DNA of 59,445 nucleotides from a virus. Positions within the stretch are counted from its first letter, which is position 1, and each line of letters begins with the position of its first letter. The notes below the pieces were generated by a model that was not told the origin of the DNA, did not search any database, and worked only from the letters and a program-made list of their open reading frames with translations. The translations under genes and the position numbers were made by a program. The DNA lies in the IMG/VR virus record IMGVR_UViG_3300017727_000011, positions 1 to 59,445 of that record. The stretch is one strand, 5' to 3'. Shown piece by piece: positions 1 to 6,987 of this stretch.

Positions 1-19
1 CTGCTTGGTTTATTGCCAT
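1..19 (-). CDS. Start of MAINQA-type structural protein gene (partial)
   Basis: Only the first six codons (MAINQA) lie inside the window. They follow a strong ribosome-binding site (AGGAGG, about 9 nt upstream of the ATG) and match exactly the start of the complete gene at 58862-59305. The same 26 nt (1-26) recur at 59287-59312. The gene is therefore most likely the one at the other end of the window, seen again because the molecule is circular or permuted; a second paralogous copy is the alternative. Confidence 0.6.
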
Positions 20-33
20 TTTAATTGCCCTCC

Positions 34-726
34 TTAGGCTTGGGGATTCGGATCAACAGATCTTAAAGGTATCCTTAAGACTCCGTCAACATACTCATCC
101 CTACGTTTTCTACCCATCTGCTCGTCAGCAAAAACTTTTAAAGCTGATTGATATTTTTGATCATATAATTGCATATCTTGTGTATTTTTCAAGAAGGAAA
201 AAGCTTCAGCAAGACATCCAAATAATAAAACTTCTGGTGCATTATTTGAAATAAATGTGGTTGATGATGTATTTCCAGTTCCATTACCAATACGTTCAGG
301 GCTTTCATTATACCACATTTCAATTGTGTAAACTTGATTAGGGGTAGGAGCTAGAATTAAATTTGTGGCATCCCAATTTGCCCAATATTTAGGTTGACCT
401 GTATCACTGGTTGTAGATCTTTGAACAGAATACTCATCAATAAAAGTAGCGTCTACTTGTTCAATCCAAACCCTATTGTTACTCGAATCAACAAGTTGTA
501 AAGCTCTCGCAAATCTAAACCCACCCTCTGGCCCAGAAACATCTAAAAAAGCATTATTTGCTGTGCAAGTAGTGGTTGCAAATCTTCTTTGATAATCACC
601 ATCAATAGTTCTATCTATTTTATTTTCAGTAGTTGTAATAAAAACGTTAATTATTGTATTAGTAAGAACATCAGAAGTTACTTCTGTATAATCTCTTATG
701 TTTGTTAATAATTCGCTATAGTTCAT
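34..726 (-). CDS. Connector/head-tail adaptor-like protein
   Basis: A 230-residue protein beginning MNYSELL. The start at 726 is chosen because its ATG overlaps the stop of the upstream gene as ATGA; a longer reading frame upstream is less likely. It has the mixed helix/strand composition and conserved tail (EQMGRKRRDEY, then VLRIP) of the short adaptor proteins that sit under the portal in podoviruses (SU10/T7 gp11/P22 gp4-type; family assignment is from memory). It sits two genes after another adaptor-like protein, so the pair probably forms the neck. Its last 41 residues are about 70% identical to the partial gene at 59319-59445. Confidence 0.6.
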   Translation of the reverse strand: MNYSELLTNIRDYTEVTSDVLTNTIINVFITTTENKIDRTIDGDYQRRFATTTCTANNAFLDVSGPEGGFRFARALQLVDSSNNRVWIEQVDATFIDEYSVQRSTTSDTGQPKYWANWDATNLILAPTPNQVYTIEMWYNESPERIGNGTGNTSSTTFISNNAPEVLLFGCLAEAFSFLKNTQDMQLYDQKYQSALKVFADEQMGRKRRDEYVDGVLRIPLRSVDPNPQA

Positions 727-1493
727 GTGCTTATTGAGTTCCCCATACCAGAGTGAACACTGCAATAATAATACAATGTTGGTGCTCCAATTGCTACTGT
801 AATTTGTAGTTCTCTAGAAGAAGCTGAAGCATAATCACTTGTGTAATCAGATTCGGATACATCAGAACCATTTATTCTATATATTACTCCTGTAGAATAA
901 GGTGAACCACCGTTGTGATTTCCATCATCTGTTGTGCTTAAATAAAATGGATGACTAGGAACTGTTCCGCTATCTAAGTTAAATACGTAAGTATCTCCTT
1001 CTGTTAAAGAAAGAGTAGGTCTTTCAACTCCATCAATATAAAAAGCATTTCCTCCACCACTTTTTGATCCCACAGTGACTGTATAAATAGTATCTCCTAC
1101 ACCGGTAGCTTGACCAATTCCAGAACTTGATAGAAGTCCTGTTACTGTAGCTATGACATCAGTATCGTCAGTAATTATGTTTAGAGTACCCGTTCTTGTT
1201 AAAGATAATAATGGTCTACTTATTGTTGATGGTTGCATCCCATTACTATTAAAAAAAGTATCATTTGGATTTCCCGCTACAACTACAACAGCTTGTGGTT
1301 TTTTTGGTCTTGGATTTTCAATTGCTTCAGCATCTGCACTTGAATAAGGTGGTTCTAATTGTGGATGTTTTGGTTCATAACATTCTTGACAGACTTCTAA
1401 TCCATTCCATTCTTTTTGTAATGTTAGGTAGGGATAAGCAAAACCACACCTGTCACAAATCGCTTGTGAAAATTTTCCTACTGCAAAAGACAT
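723..1493 (-). CDS. Virion-module protein with zinc ribbon and cupredoxin-like domain
   Basis: 256 residues. The N-terminus has two CxxC pairs (C13/C16 and C35/C38), a zinc-ribbon pattern. A Pro-rich linker and a beta-rich middle follow. The C-terminal 110 residues read like a cupredoxin: FYIDGVE and EGDTYVFNL strands, SHPF with H181, then YYYCSVHSGMG with C244, H247 and M250. His...Cys-x2-His-x2-Met is the type-1 copper ligand set with the loop spacing of amicyanin. The gene lies between two adaptor-like genes (stop TAA then ATG upstream; ATGA overlap downstream), so it is probably a neck or tail component. Copper binding is inferred; the fold could be kept only for structure. Confidence 0.6.
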   Translation of the reverse strand: MSFAVGKFSQAICDRCGFAYPYLTLQKEWNGLEVCQECYEPKHPQLEPPYSSADAEAIENPRPKKPQAVVVVAGNPNDTFFNSNGMQPSTISRPLLSLTRTGTLNIITDDTDVIATVTGLLSSSGIGQATGVGDTIYTVTVGSKSGGGNAFYIDGVERPTLSLTEGDTYVFNLDSGTVPSHPFYLSTTDDGNHNGGSPYSTGVIYRINGSDVSESDYTSDYASASSRELQITVAIGAPTLYYYCSVHSGMGNSIST

Positions 1494-2174
1494 TTAAACT
1501 CCTGGATAAAAGTTTTTAGGAACAATATTCACTGAAGTCGATTGACTGTCTTCAGTAATTGCCCTGGCTAACTCTGATTCATATCTTCTTTCAAGTTCAC
1601 CTGATAAAGCAGGATTTACTTCTTGAGATAAATAATATGCAAGTCCACTTACCATACAAGGTAAGAAACGAAAAGGTGCATCAGCAGTGTTTGTATATGC
1701 TCCTACATCTTGTATTCTTCCAACGTACCAATAATTAATTTGTGTGTCTGTGGTTAGAGGTGTTAAGTAAAGATTAATTTCAACATTGGCTAAATTTCTT
1801 CTTACATAATATTGTGTAGGAGTTCCTGTTGATCCTTTATTTGGAATATTCTGATATTCTGATCTTGAAATTTTAGTCATTGTTGTATCAGTAACTGTGC
1901 TTCCTGATGTTTGTCTAAAAACCATTTCTAAAATATCATCTGCATCACTAGGTGCTGTATAAAGAGATGTACTTGCTGTTAAGTTAGCAGTGGTATTTTT
2001 TACTTTCCAAAGTTGATAACCTCTATTAGCCCATTCAGAAAACAACAAATTTAAATTATCTCTAGCAGCATCAAGATCATATCCTGTACGCATAGAACGA
2101 CCTGCTCTACGATAAGCACGTTCAATTACTCTATCTATATTAAGATTAAAATCTGTTGTTCCTGAAGTAGCCAT
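1494..2174 (-). CDS. Connector/neck adaptor-like protein
   Basis: 226 residues. It opens with a helical segment (DRVIERAYRRAGRSMRTGYD) and ARDNLNLLFSEWANRGYQLW, a pattern seen in many phage adaptor or tail-tube proteins encoded just after the head genes, followed by beta-rich sequence and a helical C-terminus (ELERRYESELARAI). It is distinct in sequence from the second adaptor-like gene at 34-726. Its stop is immediately followed by the ATG of the next gene. Role in closing the portal vertex is inferred from position and composition. Confidence 0.55.
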   Translation of the reverse strand: MATSGTTDFNLNIDRVIERAYRRAGRSMRTGYDLDAARDNLNLLFSEWANRGYQLWKVKNTTANLTASTSLYTAPSDADDILEMVFRQTSGSTVTDTTMTKISRSEYQNIPNKGSTGTPTQYYVRRNLANVEINLYLTPLTTDTQINYWYVGRIQDVGAYTNTADAPFRFLPCMVSGLAYYLSQEVNPALSGELERRYESELARAITEDSQSTSVNIVPKNFYPGV

Positions 2175-2177
2175 AAA

Positions 2178-2309
2178 TTATTTTTTCTTTTTCGTTGTTT
2201 TTTTTGTTTTCTTTTTTGTGACTTGTTTCTTCTTAGCCATTCCGCCACCACGCATTTTTAACATTCCGCCACCACGCATTTTTACAACATTTTTCTTTTT
2301 GCCCATCAT
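2178..2309 (-). CDS. 43-residue Lys-rich peptide with repeated MRGGGM motif
   Basis: The peptide reads MMGKKKNVV, then two copies of KMRGGGM, then a run of Lys and Thr (KKKTKKTTKKKK). The ATG overlaps the stop of the upstream gene as ATGA and it ends 3 nt before the next ATG, so it sits in the operon like a real gene. Small peptides with MRGGGM-type repeats are frequent in marine phages; function unknown. Its strong positive charge would suit binding to packaged DNA or RNA. Confidence 0.6.
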   Translation of the reverse strand: MMGKKKNVVKMRGGGMLKMRGGGMAKKKQVTKKKTKKTTKKKK

Positions 2310-2893
2310 TTTTTAGCTCCTTTGTTTAGCTGTTCATATAACATTTGTCTATTTTTCACTACATCATTATAATAGTCTTTTGGCCATAACTTATAATAAC
2401 CCATTTTATGTAATTTAACAGAAGCATAATATAATTGCGAGAACTTTTGTACAAGCATCATTGAGTACTCTAAATCAGATTTAGGTAAACTTTCTCTGTC
2501 TCCATTAGGTTCTACTAAAAAAGCTTGATCCTCATCATTTGCAGGATTCCTAGGATGAAATCCCATAAAATACAAATCTTTTTTATTATATTTGTTGTTA
2601 AAACGATCTACTTTAGTTTGAAATTTGTTCAATGAATATTCTTTAAAAGACAAATCACAGAATATTAATATTTCTTTTTTATTCCAATTTATTTCTTTTA
2701 TCTTGTTATTTAAGTTTCTTGTATAACCTTTTTCAATATTTCTTACATCTATTACTACTTTTTCATCTTTCCAAGCTTGTTTTGCGAAAGGACAAGCTGG
2801 CATTTTATTAAGATGTACGTTTGGTATTTCGAGATACTCTCTACTCCAAATCCTTAGATCTTCAGTGATTAGTTTAAGATTGTGTTTTTTCAC
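2306..2893 (-). CDS. Conserved hypothetical protein with PACPFAKQAW motif
   Basis: 195 soluble-looking residues without a signal or membrane segment. Near the N-terminus lies WSREYLEIPNVHLNKMPACPFAKQAW, an aromatic- and Pro-rich stretch with a single Cys that looks conserved, and later GFHPRNPANDEDQAFLVEP. I recall similar proteins in marine phages and bacteria but no function. It overlaps the coiled-coil gene upstream by 20 nt and is coupled by ATGA to the Lys-rich peptide downstream. Confidence 0.6.
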   Translation of the reverse strand: MKKHNLKLITEDLRIWSREYLEIPNVHLNKMPACPFAKQAWKDEKVVIDVRNIEKGYTRNLNNKIKEINWNKKEILIFCDLSFKEYSLNKFQTKVDRFNNKYNKKDLYFMGFHPRNPANDEDQAFLVEPNGDRESLPKSDLEYSMMLVQKFSQLYYASVKLHKMGYYKLWPKDYYNDVVKNRQMLYEQLNKGAKK

Positions 2894-3143
2894 TCAAAGC
2901 AATACCCATTTCCTCTGCTTTTTTAATTCTAGCAGAGATGGGTAAATTAATAAACCCTGTTCTCAAATCGAAAAATTTATCTGCCCACTTTGCTAATCTT
3001 TCAGTTAAAAAATTAATGTGTAAATCTTTTTCTTTCAATTGATCATCTTTCCTTGAATTTTCACCAAGAATTTTATTAATTTGTCTTTTTAAATCTTTAT
3101 TTTCTTTTTTCAAACGTGAAAAATCTTCTTCTTTCGGTGTCAT
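2874..3143 (-). CDS. Small coiled-coil protein
   Basis: 89 residues, mostly charged heptad-like helix (SRLKKENKDLKRQINKILGE and DQLKEKDLHINFLTERLAKW), so probably a coiled coil, ending in a short polar tail. No membrane segment. It follows a group of membrane-anchored proteins (3159-5760) and overlaps the next gene by 20 nt. Function unknown; it could be a cytoplasmic partner of those proteins. Confidence 0.5.
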   Translation of the reverse strand: MTPKEEDFSRLKKENKDLKRQINKILGENSRKDDQLKEKDLHINFLTERLAKWADKFFDLRTGFINLPISARIKKAEEMGIALSEKTQS

Positions 3144-3158
3144 ATAAAACCTTTCTTC

Positions 3159-3383
3159 TTAATATTCTTTATAGTTTTTAATTAAAAATTCTTCCATCCA
3201 AGCCATTTTTTCATCAATTGCTTGAATTTGGACTTTTATAACAGCTAGATCTTGTTGCATTTTTGCAACACTATCTGCTTTAACTTCTACTGCATTTAAA
3301 CGTTCTGACCACATGCCCCATGTCATGGCTAATGTGCCAAATAGCACTAGATAGGGTAATACTGTTTTAATTTCTAGTTTCAT
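3159..3383 (-). CDS. Small single-pass membrane protein
   Basis: 74 residues. One clear hydrophobic helix near the N-terminus (VLPYLVLFGTLAMTWGMW), then a helical tail (VKADSVAKMQQDLAVIKVQI) that could form a coiled coil. Its ATG overlaps the end of the preceding gene (3380-3383). Size and topology would suit a spanin-like or holin-accessory protein, but a holin is already present at 11551-11964 and no lipobox is seen. Function unknown. Confidence 0.5.
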   Translation of the reverse strand: MKLEIKTVLPYLVLFGTLAMTWGMWSERLNAVEVKADSVAKMQQDLAVIKVQIQAIDEKMAWMEEFLIKNYKEY

Positions 3384-3841
3384 TTTGTTTTAGCACTCAT
3401 ATTGTTTAAAGGGTTATTTAAAGCCTTATTAATTTGTAAGTCAAGGCTTTCTTCAATGAGCTTTAACTCATCAAATACTTCTCTTGTATCTTCTTTTTGT
3501 CTATCTTCCACGTCATTCACAATTTCGGTTATGTGTCGAATATCATTAGATTGTTGACGTAAATCAGCCTTCATATCTGAACGCATATCACGTGCCACAT
3601 CACTGATTATGGTAATTTCGTCCAATATTATATCTAGTTCTGATTTTAAAACTGCTATTTCTTCATCATATTTAGATAGATCGGGAGCTGTATACTCCAA
3701 AACTTTGGCGGTTAGGTCTTGATAATTTTTCCAAAATTCAAAGACTGCCCAAGCACCACTACCTAGGGCACCTAATAGTGTAAGAATAGCGAAAGCTTTA
3801 CCTCCACTTACCTTTAAACCCGAATATTCAATACTGGGCAT
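3380..3841 (-). CDS. Membrane-anchored coiled-coil protein
   Basis: 153 residues: short N-terminus, one hydrophobic helix (FAILTLLGALGSGAWAVF), then a long charged helical part to the end (LKSELDIILDEITIISDVAR, RHITEIVNDVEDRQ). Predicted as an inner-membrane anchor with an extended coiled coil. It overlaps both neighbours (14 nt upstream, 4 nt downstream), so it is translated with the secreted Glu-rich protein and the 74-residue membrane protein. This topology resembles inner-membrane spanins, but that is a guess. Confidence 0.5.
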   Translation of the reverse strand: MPSIEYSGLKVSGGKAFAILTLLGALGSGAWAVFEFWKNYQDLTAKVLEYTAPDLSKYDEEIAVLKSELDIILDEITIISDVARDMRSDMKADLRQQSNDIRHITEIVNDVEDRQKEDTREVFDELKLIEESLDLQINKALNNPLNNMSAKTK

Positions 3842-5279
3842 CTATCATCTCCTGAATTGTATTTTCCTGTGCCATTTCGAACAACATACCATACTGGTCT
3901 TCTATTGTCTTGTTTAAATATTCAGTAACGTTTGTGTCTTGTATGTATGACTGAGTATCAAAAAACGATTTTGTATTACCTAGTATTTGCATGACAATCA
4001 ATGTTTTTGTTTGAGCAGCATCATCATATCTTGCTTTGTCATCAATCTTTTTAACTATTTTAGTTGCTGCTTTTTCTTTAGCAGTAGGTTCTTTCTTAGG
4101 CTCTTCTTTTTTAGGTTCTTTCTTAGGCTCTTCCTTGGGTTCTTCTACCTCTTCAACCTTTTCTATTTCTTTAGGTGCTTCCTCAGGTTCTTTTATTTCT
4201 TCAACTTCTTCTTTGGGTTCTTCTACAGTTTCAACTTCAGGTTCAGGTTCAGGAATTTCTAACTCTAATTCCATTTCCATTTCTAATTCTAGCTCAATCT
4301 CTAATTCTTGCATTTCCATTTCAATCTCTGGAATCTCTGCTTTAAAATCTAATTCTAGTTCTACCATTTCTATTTCAACAGTTTCATAAGTGACTTCTTC
4401 GTATTCTTCTTCTATAGGTGCAAATTCTATATTACCTTCATCATTGGTTGTAATATCATTAAACTCAAATACTTCCTCTGCAAAATCTAACTCTGTTGAA
4501 TTAAATAAATTCAAATAAACTATTTCTTCTACTGAAGTTATCTGCTGTGTTATTATGGTGTCGATAACATTATAGAACACGTTAAGAGATACTGAATCAA
4601 AGACTGGTCCTACCGCTAGATTGACATCACGTCCACCAATTTCTATGGTGACTCTATTTAAAACGCCACTGAAATCGAAAGTGCCGTCATAAGACTGGTA
4701 TCCACTTGATATTCCAGATTCAGACAAGATATCAGTTCCTGTAAAGACTTGGCTACTTCCGTTAAGCCCTGTAATGTGCATGTATATTCTATCTTCAGCA
4801 TCCTGCTTATCTACCTCAATTGAGTATTTAACTTGACCACCCTTATCTATTTGTAAATCTGATAGATTAACATTTTGAATAAAGGTTGTTCCCATACCTT
4901 CAACTCCCATATTAGAAGTTGTGTTTCCACTACCTGTAATCTCTGCACATGTATCTGTGCCTAATCCGTAACAAGCATTTCCTGATCGCATACTAGCAGG
5001 CCCTTCACCACCCCAATCTTGAGACATATCAGGTAAGTTTAAAACATTACCAGAATCTTTGTTAGTGACTGTTACTGTTGTTGTGGTTTTGGTAGTCGTT
5101 GTTGTTGTAACAATTTCTGTACCTTTATCTTCTTCTATTTTGTCAATTTGTGTATCTTCTGTGATTGTGACTCCTGGAGTACAAAGTCCTTCAGTATCAG
5201 GTAGACAGTCTGCTTTAGAATAAAATGATACCAGTAAGAACAACAAGCATAGCTTTGTAAAGAGCAACGTTTTGTACAT
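3828..5279 (-). CDS. Large secreted or envelope protein with Glu/Pro repeat stalk
   Basis: 483 residues. An N-terminal signal peptide (LLFTKLCLLFLLVSFYSKADC) is followed by a Thr/Val-rich stretch, a beta-rich domain with Cys (about residues 85-250), then a long low-complexity acidic segment encoded around 4090-4400: first alternating hydrophobic/Glu (EMEMELELEI type), then Pro/Lys/Glu repeats (KEEPKKEPKKEEPK). The C-terminus is helical. The layout suggests an exported domain and an extended stalk crossing the periplasm. It overlaps the upstream secreted-protein gene by 65 nt in another frame. I do not recognise the family; a role in altering the host envelope, superinfection exclusion or lysis is inference. 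Confidence 0.55.
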   Translation of the reverse strand: MYKTLLFTKLCLLFLLVSFYSKADCLPDTEGLCTPGVTITEDTQIDKIEEDKGTEIVTTTTTTKTTTTVTVTNKDSGNVLNLPDMSQDWGGEGPASMRSGNACYGLGTDTCAEITGSGNTTSNMGVEGMGTTFIQNVNLSDLQIDKGGQVKYSIEVDKQDAEDRIYMHITGLNGSSQVFTGTDILSESGISSGYQSYDGTFDFSGVLNRVTIEIGGRDVNLAVGPVFDSVSLNVFYNVIDTIITQQITSVEEIVYLNLFNSTELDFAEEVFEFNDITTNDEGNIEFAPIEEEYEEVTYETVEIEMVELELDFKAEIPEIEMEMQELEIELELEMEMELELEIPEPEPEVETVEEPKEEVEEIKEPEEAPKEIEKVEEVEEPKEEPKKEPKKEEPKKEPTAKEKAATKIVKKIDDKARYDDAAQTKTLIVMQILGNTKSFFDTQSYIQDTNVTEYLNKTIEDQYGMLFEMAQENTIQEMIDAQY

Positions 5280-5760
5280 CTGTAAACTCCTCTGTTTCTG
5301 GTTTATTTGCTGTTAGATATTCTTCTCTATATCGAGAGCCCTCAGGGATCTCCTCTGGGTTTTCTTCCCAATAAGCGGCAGCTTCCGCTCCAATCAAACC
5401 TTGTACAGGACACGGGGTTCCTGCATCTGTCATGGCTGTCCAAGTACGATGGTCTTGACATAGTAGACTCACCGCAGCGACTTTCATACCGTAGGAATAA
5501 AGTGCCCTACTGGTGCGAACACGCTCACAAAATTCGTCTGTGATGACGTAACCTGTAGCTACTCCTAAAATATTATTTTGCACACTTCCTCCAATCCCAA
5601 CTTTACAAATATCATTATTATTATTGAGAATAGTCGGTGCGCTTGCTGTTGAAGGCGAGTTATTTAAAACTGTTGAGGATACGGTGTTGGTATTTGCTCT
5701 TGTGTCCGTTGCCACTGCTATTGCAGTAAAAAAGAATAATATAATTGCAAGTTGTTTCAT
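5215..5760 (-). CDS. Secreted protein with C-terminal membrane helix
   Basis: 181 residues from the ATG at 5760, which overlaps the stop of the Cys-rich micro-gene as TAATG. A signal peptide (MKQLAIILFFFTAIAVATDTRA) leads a Ser/Thr/Asn-rich region and a domain with four Cys (CKVGIG, CERV, CQDHR, CPVQG) that could form disulfides in the periplasm. The C-terminus is one hydrophobic helix (LYKAMLVVLTGIILF). It is the first of four overlapping membrane or secreted proteins. Function unknown. Confidence 0.55.
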   Translation of the reverse strand: MKQLAIILFFFTAIAVATDTRANTNTVSSTVLNNSPSTASAPTILNNNNDICKVGIGGSVQNNILGVATGYVITDEFCERVRTSRALYSYGMKVAAVSLLCQDHRTWTAMTDAGTPCPVQGLIGAEAAAYWEENPEEIPEGSRYREEYLTANKPETEEFTDVQNVALYKAMLVVLTGIILF

Positions 5761-5843
5761 TACGCACCACAACTATCACATTCATCATCGCATATACAAG
5801 GATTACATCCACATGCTATACAATTATTATTTAACATCTCCAT
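5760..5843 (-). CDS. 27-residue Cys-rich micro-protein
   Basis: A tiny frame starting MEMLNNN and then carrying seven Cys in 18 residues (CIACGCNPCICDDECDSC), like a metallothionein or metal-cluster knuckle. Its TAA overlaps the ATG of the secreted-protein gene (TAATG), the coupling used by its neighbours, and its start overlaps the end of the basic-protein gene upstream. That placement supports it being translated although it is shorter than usual gene-calling limits. Confidence 0.5.
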   Translation of the reverse strand: MEMLNNNCIACGCNPCICDDECDSCGA

Positions 5844-6106
5844 CTTTTCCTCGCTTGTCTTAGTCTTGAATTTGGATCTTTAGCTGCTTTAGGAAATTGT
5901 TTCATTTGACCAGCAGATCTAGCACAGTAAGATTTTCTTCTCTTTGCAGCTTTACTTCCGGGCTTCACTTTTCCAGTGACTGCTGTCTTTAATTTAGAAC
6001 CAGGATTGTCTCTTCTATATTTAGCAACTCCTGCTTTAGTCATTCCCGCCCCACTTTTTGTGGAGCGGAAATATTTTTTAGTTTTTGGTGGTTGCTTATC
6101 AGCCAT
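5831..6106 (-). CDS. Small basic protein ending WRC (marine-phage family)
   Basis: 91 residues from ATG 6106 (TAATG with the upstream gene; an in-frame ATG 15 nt earlier is less likely). Very basic: about a third Lys/Arg, with RRKSYCARSAGQMKQFPKAA and a C-terminal SRLRQARKRWRC. I recognise this as a family frequent in marine phages and some large DNA viruses. Function not established; nucleic-acid binding is likely from the charge. It sits between decoration-like genes and the membrane cassette. Confidence 0.65.
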   Translation of the reverse strand: MADKQPPKTKKYFRSTKSGAGMTKAGVAKYRRDNPGSKLKTAVTGKVKPGSKAAKRRKSYCARSAGQMKQFPKAAKDPNSRLRQARKRWRC

Positions 6107-6378
6107 TATCCAAAGATACAAGTAAGTGATGTAACATTAGTTAATGTGGCATGAATATTTTTTTGAAATCTCATACCAAAATCTCCAATATATGTGTCAA
6201 TTACTGTAGTAGCAGAAGCAGGAGTATCTAGATCCAACAAAGTTGCACCAGTGCTTGAGTCTTTCAATACTATGCTACCTGCAGTGCCTCCACAAACGGC
6301 ATGGATTGCAATTAGTCTGGCTGAGCCAGTAGTGACATCACCTGTTCCAGTTACTTTAGCAGATCTAAAATTTAACAT
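6106..6378 (-). CDS. Small beta-rich virion protein
   Basis: 90 residues, beta-rich and Gly/Thr/Ala-rich (GTGDVTTGSARLIAIH, GSIVLKDSSTGATLLDL), the look of small capsid-decoration or tail-completion proteins. It follows the 158-residue structural gene by 10 nt and is coupled by TAATG to the basic protein. No membrane or signal segment. The specific role cannot be read from the sequence. Confidence 0.5.
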   Translation of the reverse strand: MLNFRSAKVTGTGDVTTGSARLIAIHAVCGGTAGSIVLKDSSTGATLLDLDTPASATTVIDTYIGDFGMRFQKNIHATLTNVTSLTCIFG

Positions 6379-6388
6379 ATTTTACTCC

Positions 6389-6865
6389 TTACGCAGGTAC
6401 ATCGCCAGCAAGTGCTATTGAATTATTTTGTAAATATTTCACAGTCACTGTTGCAGCACCTGTTGTTGCATCGCCACTAGCTCCTGTAAAATCAGCTACC
6501 ACTTGAATATCAGTTGTGCCAATATTTGTAGCTTCCGTGTCAAGAGTACCATAAGTAGTACCTAATGCCTTAGCGTTTGCAGCGTCAATAAAAGCATTAG
6601 CATCATCTATCGTTCCTACTGAAACAGTTGCAGCACCAGAGTCATTATTTACTGTGGTTACATTTAATACCACATCAGTGATTTGTGAGTTTGCAGGAAT
6701 TGTTGCTATCACTTGGTTTAAGTGAGAAGCACCAATAACATCAACAATTGCTGATTGTGCCATTACAACAAAACCAGTGTTTTTTACATTAGTTCCTAAA
6801 GTGGTTCCTATTGTGTCTTTAATCGTTCCAGCTTTTACTGGACCCGAAAATGTAGTTGTTCCCAT
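6389..6865 (-). CDS. Putative capsid-decoration or minor structural protein
   Basis: 158 residues of Gly/Thr/Ala/Val-rich beta sequence (VTTVNNDSGAATVSVGTIDD, GASGDATTGAATVTVKY) starting MGTTTFSGPVKAG. The type is common directly after the capsid gene in marine phages. A strong terminator (6931-6966) separates it from the capsid gene, so it either depends on readthrough or on a promoter in the 120-nt gap. Assignment is by composition and position. Confidence 0.5.
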   Translation of the reverse strand: MGTTTFSGPVKAGTIKDTIGTTLGTNVKNTGFVVMAQSAIVDVIGASHLNQVIATIPANSQITDVVLNVTTVNNDSGAATVSVGTIDDANAFIDAANAKALGTTYGTLDTEATNIGTTDIQVVADFTGASGDATTGAATVTVKYLQNNSIALAGDVPA

Positions 6866-6930
6866 GTCTATCTCCTTTTGTTAATAGTCCCCGAAGGGTC
6901 ATAGGGTTAATAAAGTTTTATTTTTGCATA

Positions 6931-6966
6931 AAAAAAGGGCGGAGTCAAAGACAACCGCCCCTTAAA
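6931..6966 (-). terminator. Rho-independent terminator after the major capsid gene
   Basis: On the minus strand, 22 nt or so after the capsid stop, GGGGCGG/GGGCGG pairs with CCGCCC (arms 6955-6960 and 6937-6942, 12-nt loop) and is followed at once by a run of seven T. GC-rich stem plus U-tract is the standard intrinsic terminator. It would lower transcription of the downstream genes relative to capsid. Confidence 0.8.
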
Positions 6967-6987
6967 TTACCTTGAAAGGATTATTTA

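Noticed and set aside
3987-4389. Two overlapping plus-strand frames rich in Phe/Leu or Ser opposite the Glu-rich gene
   Set aside because: They are the mirror of the GAA/GAG-rich repeat in the minus-strand 483-residue gene; low complexity and no ribosome site.
4090-4400. Acidic repeat region as a possible satellite or mobile repeat
   Set aside because: Repeats are codon-level (Glu, Pro, Lys) and in frame in a single gene; no terminal repeats or target duplication.
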